Source: Jannaschia aquimarina (lineage in GTDB: Bacteria; Pseudomonadota; Alphaproteobacteria; Rhodobacterales; Rhodobacteraceae). From it: 64,000 nucleotides of DNA. The stretch lies in contig NZ_JYFE01000048.1 in assembly GCF_000877395.1 (NCBI RefSeq), positions 17,488 to 81,487 on the forward strand, written 5' to 3'. Under the pieces are notes generated by a model. It was given only the letters and a program-made list of their open reading frames with translations. It was not told the origin of the DNA and did no database searches. Made by a program: the position numbers and the translations under genes. Position 1 is the first letter of the stretch; each line of letters starts with the position of its first letter. Below, one piece after another: positions 42,562 to 51,186 of the stretch.

Positions 42562-44888
42562 GCGAGTTACCGGTTCAGGACGCCCTGCCCGATCTTCTGG
42601 CGGCGCTGGATGCGCAGGGCGTCGCGGTGCTTCAGGCGCCACCGGGCGCGGGCAAGACGACCTGCGTGCCGCCTGCCCTGCTTGACCGGATCGAGGGCCG
42701 GATCGTCATGCTGGAGCCCCGCCGCCTCGCCGCGCGCGCCGCCGCCACCCGCATGGCAGAGGTTGCGGGCGAAGAGGTGGGCCAGACGTTCGGCTACCGG
42801 ATGAGAGGGGATCGCGCCGTCTCGGACGCGACACGGGTCGAGGTCGTGACAGAGGGCATCCTGACGCGGATGATTCAGGACGACCCCGAACTGCCCGGCA
42901 TCGGCGCCGTGATCTTCGACGAGTTTCACGAACGCTCATTGAACGCGGATCTGGGGCTGGCTCTGGTACAGGAGGCAAGGGCGGCACTCCGGCCCGATCT
43001 GCAGCTCGTGGTGATGTCGGCCACGCTGGACGCGGAGCCGGTCGCGGACCTGCTGAACGCGCCGGTCGTGACCTCCGAGGGGCGCAGCTATCCGGTCGAG
43101 CGCCGCTGGCGACCGCGACCGGCGGACCGCTCTCTGCGGTTGGAGGCTCGGGTCGCGGGGCTGGTACGTCAGGCGCTGGAGGACGTGCCAGAGGGCGACG
43201 TGCTGGCCTTCTTGCCCGGCGAGGGAGAGATCCGGCGGTGCCTGTCCCTCCTGTCGGACTGCGGGGCGGAGGTCCGGCCGCTCTACGGGGCGCTGCCCTA
43301 TGCGGACCAGCGGCGCGCGCTGGTACCGGGACAGGGGCGCAAGGTCGTGCTGGCGACGTCCATCGCGGAAACGTCGCTGACGATTCCTGGCATCCGTGCC
43401 GTGGTCGATGGCGGGCTGGCCCGGCGCGCGCGGTTCGATCCAGCCTCCGGGATGTCGCGGTTGGTCACGGAGCGGGTGACGAAGGCCGAAGCCGCGCAGC
43501 GGGCGGGCCGGGCGGGCAGGGTCGCGCCAGGTGTGGCCTATGCCGACTGGACGAAGGGAGAAGAGGGTGGCATGGCCGCCTTCCCCCCGCCTGAAATCGC
43601 GCGCGCCGATCTCGCGGGGCTGGCGCTGGAGATCGCAGCCTGGGGGTCCGAGGACCTGCCGTTCCTCACGCCGCCGCCAGAGGGCGCCTTGGCAGAGGCC
43701 CGCGCGTTGCTGACCGATCTGGATGCGCTGGCCGACGGGCGGATCACGGAGCATGGACGCGCGCTCTCCCGTGTGCCGGCTCATCCAAGGGTCGCGCATC
43801 TGCTACTGCAGGGGGGACCGGGCGCGGCGCGGCTGGCGGCGGTGGTGGCGGGCCGATCGCGCGAGGTCGACCTGTCGGAGGCCTCGATGACACCGGAGAT
43901 GCGCGCCGAGGCCAAGCGGCTGCGCCGCTTCGAGGCCGGGCCCTCGCGCAGCGATGCCCAGCGGCTGGCGCTCGCCTATCCGGATCGGGTCGGATTGCGG
44001 CGGCCCGGCGATGCCCCGCGGTGGCTGCTCTCGGGCGGGCGCGGTGCATGGATGCGTGACGGAGAGCCGTTGGCCGGCGCCCGGCTGATCGTCGCCGCGG
44101 ATCTGGATGGTGAGGGAAGCGAAGCGCAGGTGCGAGCCGCGCTTGCGATCGGTGAAGCGGAGCTGCGCGAGGTCCTCGCGGACCGGATCGGCTGGGTCGA
44201 GATATGCGAATGGTCCGAGCGCGAGCGCCGCGTTCTCGCCCGCCGGCAGGAGCGTCTGGGCGCCATCGCGCTGGATGACAGGATCTGGAAGGACGCGCCT
44301 CGCGATGCACTCGCCGCCGCGGCTCTGGAAGGGGTGCGCAAACTTGGGCTTCAATCCCTCGACTGGACATCGAAGGCCCGCCTGGTGCGCGCCCGGATCG
44401 GGGTGTCGGGTCTGCGCGATGTCACGGATGACGGGCTGATGACGTCGCTTGCGGACTGGCTGCTGCCTGCACTCGGGGGCGTCCGCAGCGCGGACGATCT
44501 GGCCCGCCTGGATCCGTCCGATGCCCTGCTCGGCTGGCTGGACTGGTCCGAACGCGAGACCTTGGACAGGACGGTTCCCTCTGCCTACCGCACACCGCTC
44601 GGACGCTCCGTTCCCATCGACTATTCTGGCGAGGTTCCGACCGTTTCGCTTCGGGTGCAGGAAGTCTTCGGAGAGACGCGCCATCCAAGCGTCGGGGGAC
44701 AGCCGCTGCGGATGGAGCTGCTGTCGCCCGGTCAGCGTCCGGTGGCCGTCACCCAGGATCTGCCCGGGTTCTGGGCGGGAGGATACGCGGACATGCGCAA
44801 GGACATGCGCGGCCGGTATCCAAAGCACCCTTGGCCCGAAGATCCGACACAAGCCGATCCGACGCTTAGAGCCAAGCGGCGGGGCTGA
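42558..44888 (+). CDS. hrpB: ATP-dependent RNA helicase HrpB
   Basis: The product is 776 aa, the normal size. DEAH-family motifs are APPGAGKTT (residues 27-35), a DEFHERS motif II near 122, VMSATLD (III), STATSIAET-type LATSIAETSLT near 265 and QRAGRAGR (VI). The C-terminal HrpB-specific region ends PWPEDPTQADPT, a known family signature. The role is RNA remodelling; it is usually dispensable. It ends at the convergent terminator shared with the F0 operon. Confidence 0.95.
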   Translation: MSELPVQDALPDLLAALDAQGVAVLQAPPGAGKTTCVPPALLDRIEGRIVMLEPRRLAARAAATRMAEVAGEEVGQTFGYRMRGDRAVSDATRVEVVTEGILTRMIQDDPELPGIGAVIFDEFHERSLNADLGLALVQEARAALRPDLQLVVMSATLDAEPVADLLNAPVVTSEGRSYPVERRWRPRPADRSLRLEARVAGLVRQALEDVPEGDVLAFLPGEGEIRRCLSLLSDCGAEVRPLYGALPYADQRRALVPGQGRKVVLATSIAETSLTIPGIRAVVDGGLARRARFDPASGMSRLVTERVTKAEAAQRAGRAGRVAPGVAYADWTKGEEGGMAAFPPPEIARADLAGLALEIAAWGSEDLPFLTPPPEGALAEARALLTDLDALADGRITEHGRALSRVPAHPRVAHLLLQGGPGAARLAAVVAGRSREVDLSEASMTPEMRAEAKRLRRFEAGPSRSDAQRLALAYPDRVGLRRPGDAPRWLLSGGRGAWMRDGEPLAGARLIVAADLDGEGSEAQVRAALAIGEAELREVLADRIGWVEICEWSERERRVLARRQERLGAIALDDRIWKDAPRDALAAAALEGVRKLGLQSLDWTSKARLVRARIGVSGLRDVTDDGLMTSLADWLLPALGGVRSADDLARLDPSDALLGWLDWSERETLDRTVPSAYRTPLGRSVPIDYSGEVPTVSLRVQEVFGETRHPSVGGQPLRMELLSPGQRPVAVTQDLPGFWAGGYADMRKDMRGRYPKHPWPEDPTQADPTLRAKRRG

Positions 44889-44889
44889 C

Positions 44890-44913
44890 AAAAAAGGGCG
44901 CCCGAAGGCGCCC
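44890..44913 (-). terminator. Terminator of the F0 ATP synthase operon
   Basis: On the minus strand GGGCGCC, loop TTCG, GGCGCCC and then six T residues. The stem is identical to that of the rpmB terminator. The UUCG loop makes it very stable. Confidence 0.88.
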
Positions 44914-44940
44914 TAAATCCGTTGCAGGATCCAGAAAGCT

Positions 44941-45498
44941 CTAGTGCAGACGGTCCTTCACCGTCTCAATGGACCTGTCGATCATCTTGTTGGCATCGTC
45001 CGACGACATCTGCTTGGCCAACACTTCGGCGGCGGCGGCCGTCGCGACGGCGATGGCCCGGTCGCGGACATCCTTGATCGCGGCGTTGCGCGCGCTTTCG
45101 ATCTGGTCCTCGGCTGCCGTGATCCGACGCTCGACCGAGCTTTCCAAATCCGCTTTCGCCTGAGCCGCGGCGGCCTCGGCCTCCCGCTTGGCGTTGGCAA
45201 CGATGTCGTCCGCTTGTTCCTGCGCTTCACGGGTCTTGCGCTCGTAGGAAGCCAGCAGCGACTGCGCTTCCTCCCGGATTGCGCGGGCTTCGTCCAGTTC
45301 CTTGCGGATCTGCTCGGCCCGGTTGTCCAGCATGCCCATCAGCGTCGCCGGCACCTTGAAATAGAGCAGAATGCCGATGAAGATCAGGAAGCCGATCAAG
45401 ACGACGAAATCGGTGTTCCGCAGCGAAAAGAACCCGTACTCGCCGGACGCGGCAGCGGCCGGGGTGGCGAGCAGGATCATCGGGATCAGATAGCGCAT
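44941..45498 (-). CDS. atpF: ATP synthase F0 subunit b
   Basis: The 185-aa product has an N-terminal hydrophobic lead ([18 protein letters not shown]), one membrane helix ([19 protein letters not shown]) and a long Ala/Glu/Lys coiled coil. It forms the peripheral stalk together with b'. It is the last gene of the F0 operon, four bases after the b' stop, and is followed by a strong terminator. Confidence 0.93.
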   Translation of the reverse strand: MRYLIPMILLATPAAAASGEYGFFSLRNTDFVVLIGFLIFIGILLYFKVPATLMGMLDNRAEQIRKELDEARAIREEAQSLLASYERKTREAQEQADDIVANAKREAEAAAAQAKADLESSVERRITAAEDQIESARNAAIKDVRDRAIAVATAAAAEVLAKQMSSDDANKMIDRSIETVKDRLH

Positions 45499-45502
45499 CG
45501 GC

Positions 45503-46054
45503 TCAGGCCCCCTTCACACGGCTGTCGACGGCGGCATCGACCGCCCCCTTGTCGGCAGAACCGCCCAGCGCCTGAACGAGTTCAGCCGCGACGTCCTTGG
45601 CGACCTCGGTCACCGACTGCGCCGCGCCGGCGCGGATTTCGGCGATCTGCGCCTCGCTCTCGGAGGTGCGTTCCGCGATGCGGGCGTCCGCGTCGGCGAT
45701 GGCCGCGTCGAGATCGGCCTTGATGGCGTCGCGCGCCTCTTGTCCGATGCGGGTCGCCTCCGCGCGCGCATCCGCGAGCGCCTTTTGATAGGTCTCTTCC
45801 GCTTCTTCAGCCTGACGCTTGAAGTCTTCGGCCGCGGCAAGGTCGTTGGACACGGTGCCCGTCCGCTCTGCCAGCACGGCGCCCAGGCGGGGCAGCGCGA
45901 CGCGGGTCAGAAGGAAGAAGATGGCCACGAGGGTGACCACAAGCCAGAAGATCTGGTTGCCGAACCAGGCGTCGCAAAGCTGCGGCATCCCGATCGCGTT
46001 CCCGATCGAGTTCACACAGGCGGAAGCCCCTTCGGTGGCGGCGACATCGGCCAT
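45503..46054 (-). CDS. ATP synthase F0 subunit b'
   Basis: This 183-aa protein has one membrane helix ([23 protein letters not shown]) after a longer N-terminal segment and then a coiled-coil stalk. Photosynthetic and related alphaproteobacteria have two b-type subunits that form a heterodimer; the copy immediately after atpE is the b' type. Operon position and the absence of a signal-like lead support that choice. Confidence 0.92.
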   Translation of the reverse strand: MADVAATEGASACVNSIGNAIGMPQLCDAWFGNQIFWLVVTLVAIFFLLTRVALPRLGAVLAERTGTVSNDLAAAEDFKRQAEEAEETYQKALADARAEATRIGQEARDAIKADLDAAIADADARIAERTSESEAQIAEIRAGAAQSVTEVAKDVAAELVQALGGSADKGAVDAAVDSRVKGA

Positions 46055-46132
46055 GTCAGTCCCCTAGTGAATGGTGTCGAAGGCGGGCGGCCGCTTGGCC
46101 CCCCGCCCCTCGCAAGGATTACGCGGTCTGGA

Positions 46133-46369
46133 TCAGACGGCGAACATCAGCAGCAGCGAGACGAGGAAGGCGAAGATGCCCAAGGCCTCGGCGAAGGCGA
46201 TACCGATGAAGAGCGTGGCGGTCTGGGCGCCAGCGGCAGACGGGTTGCGCAGGGCGCCGGCGAGGAAGTTGCCGGCCACGTTGCCCACACCGATGGCGGC
46301 GGCACCGGAACCGATGGCTGCGAGGCCCGCGCCGATGAACTGGCCCATTTCTGCGACGTTACCTTCCAT
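46133..46369 (-). CDS. atpE: ATP synthase F0 subunit c
   Basis: The product is 78 aa with two membrane helices. The first carries the glycine/alanine pattern [20 protein letters not shown]. The second contains the ion-binding glutamate in [17 protein letters not shown]. It forms the rotating ring. It lies between atpB and b'. Confidence 0.97.
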   Translation of the reverse strand: MEGNVAEMGQFIGAGLAAIGSGAAAIGVGNVAGNFLAGALRNPSAAGAQTATLFIGIAFAEALGIFAFLVSLLLMFAV

Positions 46370-46420
46370 GGGGTGTCTCCTTACGATTGGAAGATTGGAT
46401 GTTCTGGGATCCGGTCCGCG

Positions 46421-47254
46421 TCAGTGATGCGGATGCAGCGCGTCCTTGAGATACACGCAGGTGAGGATCGTGAAGACGTAGGCCTGGATCGCGGCGACCA
46501 GCACCTCGAGACCGTAGATCGCGACGACGCCGAAGATGGCGAGCGGCGCAGCCAGGACCAGGGCGGCAAAGCCGGCGAAGACCTTGAGGACGGCGTGACC
46601 GGCCATGATGCTACCCGCAAGACGAACCGAGTGGCTGACCGGACGCACGAAGTAAGAGATGACCTCGATCACCGCGAGAATTGGGCGCAGCGCAAGCGGC
46701 GCGCTGGATACCCAGAAGAGGCTGAGGAACGCGGTCCCGTTCTTTACGAAGCCGACCACCGTCACCGTGACGAAGACCGCAACCGCCATCACCGCGGTAA
46801 CCGCGATATGCGACGTCGGCGAGAAGGACGTCGGGATCAGCGCCAGGAAGTTCGAGAACAGGATGAACAGGAACAGCGTGAAGATGTAGGGAAAGAACAC
46901 AAGGGCGTCCTTGCCGGACACGTCCTCGACCATCTTGTGCACGAAGCCGTAGGCGAGTTCGGCGACCGACTGCCCGCGCGACGGGACGATGGCGCGCCCG
47001 CGCGTCGCCACGATCAGCAGAAGCGCGACACAAGCCACGGTCAGCAGCATCCAGAAGGTCGCGTTCGTGATCGTGTACCAGTAGACCGGATCACCGGCAT
47101 CGCCGAAGAGCGGCTTGACGATGAACTGATCCATCGGATGGAAGCTGAGGCCGCCGCCGTGGTCGGCCTCGGCCGTCACGCCAACGGCATCCACCGCCGC
47201 TTCGGTATCGGGAACCTCACCCGCGGTGACGTCGTCGGTGGCGTCGTTTTCCAT
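46421..47254 (-). CDS. atpB: ATP synthase F0 subunit a
   Basis: The 277-aa product has five or six membrane helices. The essential arginine is in [17 protein letters not shown] near residue 203, next to the c-ring, and the last helices contain [17 protein letters not shown]. An acidic N-terminal extension precedes the first helix. It provides the proton channel. Confidence 0.97.
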   Translation of the reverse strand: MENDATDDVTAGEVPDTEAAVDAVGVTAEADHGGGLSFHPMDQFIVKPLFGDAGDPVYWYTITNATFWMLLTVACVALLLIVATRGRAIVPSRGQSVAELAYGFVHKMVEDVSGKDALVFFPYIFTLFLFILFSNFLALIPTSFSPTSHIAVTAVMAVAVFVTVTVVGFVKNGTAFLSLFWVSSAPLALRPILAVIEVISYFVRPVSHSVRLAGSIMAGHAVLKVFAGFAALVLAAPLAIFGVVAIYGLEVLVAAIQAYVFTILTCVYLKDALHPHH

Positions 47255-47257
47255 CGC

Positions 47258-47635
47258 TCAAGCGTCCTTGTCGTCCGGCGCACGGGCGCCGCTTTTGCCG
47301 TCCGGCGCGCCTGCGCCGGGATGTTCCATGGCGGCCCGAAGATCCGCCTGCCCCTGCACCTCCTTGGCGGAGGCAATCATCGTCTTCACCCCGGCCGCGA
47401 AGCCGAGAAGGGTGAACACGACCATCAGCCACGGCTGCGTGCCGAAGGCGGCGTCGAGGCCGTACCCGATGCCGAAGCCGATCCCCAGACCTGCGACCAG
47501 TTCGATAACCATCCGCCAGGCAAGCTGCGCCTGCGAATAATGCTCTTGCTGGTGGGCCTTCCTTTCCTTCGGCCTCGCGGCGGCGAGGCGCTCGTTGAGC
47601 GCGCGCAGCCGTTCGGCATCGGGGTCGGTGGGCAT
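47258..47635 (-). CDS. atpI: AtpI/AtpZ-family F0F1 assembly protein
   Basis: The 125-aa protein has two membrane helices (WRMVIELVAGLGIGFGIGYG and WLMVVFTLLGFAAGVKTMI) flanked by hydrophilic ends. It is the first gene of the F0 operon and ends three bases before atpB. The family helps assemble the c-ring. The start at 47,635 is chosen over one at 47,647 because both lie close and the former follows a better-spaced purine tract; this is uncertain. Confidence 0.88.
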   Translation of the reverse strand: MPTDPDAERLRALNERLAAARPKERKAHQQEHYSQAQLAWRMVIELVAGLGIGFGIGYGLDAAFGTQPWLMVVFTLLGFAAGVKTMIASAKEVQGQADLRAAMEHPGAGAPDGKSGARAPDDKDA

Positions 47636-47815
47636 AGGCTCCCCCATGTATCGGGTCGGGGTCTATGGGCGCGCGCGGGAGGAGTCAACGCGACGATAAA
47701 CGTCACTATATCAAGTGTTTAATCATCCGCAGCTTCCTTACCTACCCATGCGGCACATTCAACCGAACCGTTGAACATTCTTGACGCGCTGTATCCCTGA
47801 CGGCATCGCGAAGTC

Positions 47816-48139
47816 ATGTCCGCCCCCGATCTCGACGCCGTCTTCGCGGCCTTGGCCGACCCGACAAGGCGCGCGATCCTGTCGATGTTGCTGGAAGACG
47901 ACATGGCAGTAACGGACGTGGCTGCGCCATTTTCCGTCAGTCTTGCGGCGATCTCCAAGCATCTCGGCGTGCTCGCCCGAGCGGGCCTGATCGCACAAGA
48001 GCGGCGCGGCCGCGTGGTCTGGTGCAAGCTGGAGCCCGATGCGCTGCGCGAGGCGTCGATCTGGATGCAGGCCTTTGGGCAATTCGACGGCCTGGACCTC
48101 GACAGGCTGGAAGACCTCGTCACCCGGCTGGAGAGCTAA
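47816..48139 (+). CDS. ArsR-family winged-helix repressor
   Basis: This 107-aa protein has the ArsR DNA-binding domain: LADPTRRAILSML, then VSLAAISKHLGVLARAGL as recognition helices and QERRGRVVWCKL as the wing. It has no cysteine pair in the recognition helix, so it is not the classical metal-sensing type. It overlaps by four bases the end of the convergent GntR-type gene. Confidence 0.9.
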   Translation: MSAPDLDAVFAALADPTRRAILSMLLEDDMAVTDVAAPFSVSLAAISKHLGVLARAGLIAQERRGRVVWCKLEPDALREASIWMQAFGQFDGLDLDRLEDLVTRLES

Positions 48140-48903
48140 CGGGCACCTTCCTGCTGCAACCGAAGCTGGGCGGTCTCTTCGTGGCGATCCGCCTCGCGCT
48201 GGTCGATCAAACAGCGACGCACGAAGTCCAGATGCCCCTCGACGGCGGCTTGGGCGCCCTCTGGATCGCGCAGACGCAGCGCGCGCTCGATCTCGCGGTG
48301 CTGGTCCAGCAGCGTGTCCCGGGTGGTACGCTGGCGGAACATGACGGCGCGATTGTAGACGACCCCTTCGCGCAGAAGGTCCATCATCGCACGCATGAGA
48401 TGCAGCATGACGACGTTATGACTGGCCTCGACGATGGCCATGTGGAAATCCGCATCGAGCCGGGCCTCCTCGGCAGCATCGCGGCGGGCATGGGCCGTCT
48501 CCATCTTAGCGAATATCTCAGAGACGACCCGCAGATCGGTTTCACTGCCTTGCCGCGCGGCGCGGGACGCGGCCAGACCCTCCATGTCCCGCCGAAATGC
48601 GATGTGGTCCAGAAGCGCATCGTCATGATTCTGGAACAGACGGACCAAAGCGGGCGAGAAGACCCCGCCCAGAATGTCCGCGACGTAGATCCCGGCACCT
48701 GCCCGGGCCTCCAGCAGGCCTCGTTCGGATAGTTCGGCGATTGCCTCGCGGAGGGACGGTCGGGACACACCCAGACGTTCCGCCAGTTCCCGCTCCGCCG
48801 GGAGACGATCGCCGGGCCGAAGGATACCACGCAAGATCAGGTTCTCGACCTGCCGCACGACGGCGGAGGCAAGCTTCTCGGCTTCGATCTTCTTGAACGG
48901 CAT
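48136..48903 (-). CDS. GntR-family regulator, FadR/FCD subfamily
   Basis: The 255-aa product has an N-terminal winged helix (LRPGDRLPAERELAERLGVS, then RPSLREAIAELSERGLL) and a helical FCD effector domain. Metal-ligand positions are visible as DADFHMAIVEASHN and the LLDQHREIERAL segment. Such proteins sense organic acids such as pyruvate, lactate or glycolate. The close relatives are PdhR/LldR-like. Its target operon is not in view. Confidence 0.92.
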   Translation of the reverse strand: MPFKKIEAEKLASAVVRQVENLILRGILRPGDRLPAERELAERLGVSRPSLREAIAELSERGLLEARAGAGIYVADILGGVFSPALVRLFQNHDDALLDHIAFRRDMEGLAASRAARQGSETDLRVVSEIFAKMETAHARRDAAEEARLDADFHMAIVEASHNVVMLHLMRAMMDLLREGVVYNRAVMFRQRTTRDTLLDQHREIERALRLRDPEGAQAAVEGHLDFVRRCLIDQREADRHEETAQLRLQQEGAR

Positions 48904-49014
48904 GTTGGACCCCGCTGGAATTGGTCAGAAGATATGACCACGCACGGGCCGGTTCCAACCGGCTCGGTTGCACAAATCGTTTGATGGCCGGGCTTCTCCC
49001 TTCCCCGGACAGAC

Positions 49015-49530
49015 CTATTCCATGGCCTCTGTGATAAAGATCCCGAAAGCGGTGTAGCCGTTGAGCCTGGCGATACGGACCTCGAGCTCCGCAACTTGGC
49101 GGTCGAAGTCCCGTGCGATGAGCCGCTGGCCCAGCAATTTCACGCAATGCATCTTCGTCTCGACGCGCCTCCGGCATTTATATCCGCTCCATCGTCGCCA
49201 GAGCGCATGGCCGAGGTATTTCGATGCTCGCAAGGCCTCGTTTCGGGCCATGGCTCCGGCAGGGAAGGTCTTTCACGGCTTCGCATTCCTGCGGGCGGGA
49301 TGACGGCGTGAACGCCACGGTTTGCAATCGCATCGTGGTATTTGCGTGTGTCATGGGCACCGTCGACGGTCACCGAGTCGATCTCTTCGCCAATCGGGAT
49401 CTGGCCAAGCGGCTCGGGTAGCGCTAGTGCATCACCGATATGGCTCCCGTCCACTGGCTCTTTCGGACCAGTGGCGACTGCCAGTGCACTCTCGGTAGCG
49501 CGGATGTCCAAGACATCGGGGGAATACTGT
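49015..49530 (-). pseudogene. IS5-family transposase remnant
   Basis: One minus-strand frame gives DGSHIGDALALPEPLGQIP, EEIDSVTVDGAHDTRKYHDAI and ANRGVHAVIPP. After a frameshift near 49,290 another gives ARNEALRASKYLGHALWRRW and RRRVETKMHCVKLLGQRL, then a terminal segment. Together these are the C-terminal two thirds of an IS5-type DDE transposase. The N-terminal part and intact ends are missing. Confidence 0.75.
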
Positions 49531-50170
49531 ATAGCTTCGGCGCCAGCTTCCTCGGAGCGAAGACAGCAGTACGTTGAAGACCGATGGCCATGAGAAGCAC
49601 CACGGCGGGCGCGGCACCTCAGAGAAAGTTGTGTTTCAGGACCGCGCCGAAGACCGCGCCCATAGCGTGTCGCCGCCCGAGATCACCCTGCGGTCGTCCC
49701 CTCGCGCCAGACCCCGATCATCCGTCGGCAGCGAGCGCTCCAATCGCGACTACTGCCCATCGCTCAGCCAGAACGGATCACCAGACATCGCAAGCCTAGG
49801 CTCTGACCCCATTGGTTGGATCCAGGTGTTTCCTGACGGTGTTGGCCAGGAGGCTCGGGATCAGATTGACGCAGAATTCCCGGTCTATCGGCATGGGCGA
49901 CGTTCCGGCTCCGCAGATTGTCGAAACTCTGACTGGTCGATCCCTGTTGCAGGTCAGATCCCAATTGCAATGATCGGTTCGGCCCGTCGGGAAGGTTCGA
50001 CATCGATCCGCCTGTCACCGGCCCGGAATGTCGCAAAACCCCGTTGGCCTTCGCTGCGCAGACCGCATAGACGGAGGCCGAACCGGCGCTGCGGGGCGAC
50101 GACTCTCCTTGGCGGAGATGGCCACCATGCTCAGAGGACCTTGTCGGTTCCGAAAGAAAAGGATCATCCC
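49531..50170. other. Intergenic region upstream of the KpsF-type isomerase
   Basis: These 640 bases hold no recognisable gene. They probably contain further IS5 debris on the left and the promoter of the capsule genes on the right. Confidence 0.4.
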
Positions 50171-51136
50171 GTGTCCGAGATATCCGCGACCGCAACAGAT
50201 GCCGCCCGGCGGGTGCTTCGTCTCGAAGGCGAGGCCGTCCTGTCGCTGTCCGACAACCTACCCGACGACTTTCAAGCGATCGTCGAACTGATCCGTGGGG
50301 CCGAGGGCCGCGTGATCGTCTCGGGCGTCGGCAAGTCCGGACATATCGGCCGAAAGATCGCCGCCACCTTGGCGTCGACCGGGACGCCAGCCTACTTCGT
50401 CCATGCGACCGAGGCGAGCCATGGCGACCTCGGGATGGTGACGCGGCACGATATTCTGCTGCTCATTTCCAATTCGGGCGAGACGACCGAGTTGCGCGAC
50501 ATGGTCTACCATTCGCAGAGGTTCTCGATCCCACTCATCGGGCTGTCTTCGAATCCCGACAGCACATTGATGCGTGCGGCGGATTACCGGCTGACCCTGC
50601 CGCGTCTCCCCGAAGCGTGCTCGATCGGAATGGCCCCCACGACATCGACGACGCTGACGTTGGCGCTCGGCGACGCGCTGGCGGTCGCGTTGATGGAGAG
50701 CCGGAGCTTCAAGGCCGAAGATTTCGGCGTCTTTCACCCCGGAGGCAAGCTGGGATCGCAGATGCGGACCGTCGCGGATCTGATGCATCAGGGCGATGAG
50801 ATCCCGATCCTGACAGGCGACGCTGCAGTGCAGGACGCCTTGCTCGTGATGACGTCGAAGGGCTTCGGGCTCGCGGCTATGGTGGATGCCGAAGGGGTCC
50901 TGACCGGTGTGATCTCCGACGGCGACCTGAGGCGGAACATGGACGGGCTGCTCGACCGGAAACCCTTCGAGATCGCGAACCGCACACCGGTCACCGCGCC
51001 GCCCGGGATGCTTGCGCCCGAAGCGCTGGCGCTTCTGAACACCTACAAGATCGGTGCCCTGATTGTGGTGGATGACGAGCGGCGGCCGATCGGAGTGCTT
51101 CATATTCACGACCTGCTCCGCGCAGGGGTCGCATGA
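50171..51136 (+). CDS. kdsD: KpsF/GutQ-type D-arabinose-5-phosphate isomerase
   Basis: The 321-aa product starts at a GTG with an AAGGA site. The SIS domain has GKSGHIGRKIAATLASTGTPA near residue 52 and the ISNSGETTEL block near 103, followed by the family's MAPTTSTTLTLALGDALAVAL segment. Two CBS domains fill the C-terminal half (GVISDGDLRR, and IGVLHIHDLLRAG at the end). The enzyme makes arabinose 5-phosphate for Kdo, which is used in lipopolysaccharide and in the lipid linker of group 2-type capsules. It heads the capsule-like cluster. Confidence 0.93.
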   Translation: MSEISATATDAARRVLRLEGEAVLSLSDNLPDDFQAIVELIRGAEGRVIVSGVGKSGHIGRKIAATLASTGTPAYFVHATEASHGDLGMVTRHDILLLISNSGETTELRDMVYHSQRFSIPLIGLSSNPDSTLMRAADYRLTLPRLPEACSIGMAPTTSTTLTLALGDALAVALMESRSFKAEDFGVFHPGGKLGSQMRTVADLMHQGDEIPILTGDAAVQDALLVMTSKGFGLAAMVDAEGVLTGVISDGDLRRNMDGLLDRKPFEIANRTPVTAPPGMLAPEALALLNTYKIGALIVVDDERRPIGVLHIHDLLRAGVA

Positions 51137-51186
51137 TCTGTGCGGGACGGTTGGGACGTGTTGAGGTCAAGAACATCTAGCTCAGG

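Noticed and set aside
45740..47722. Plus-strand reading frame of 660 codons
   Set aside because: It is opposite four genuine ATP synthase genes.
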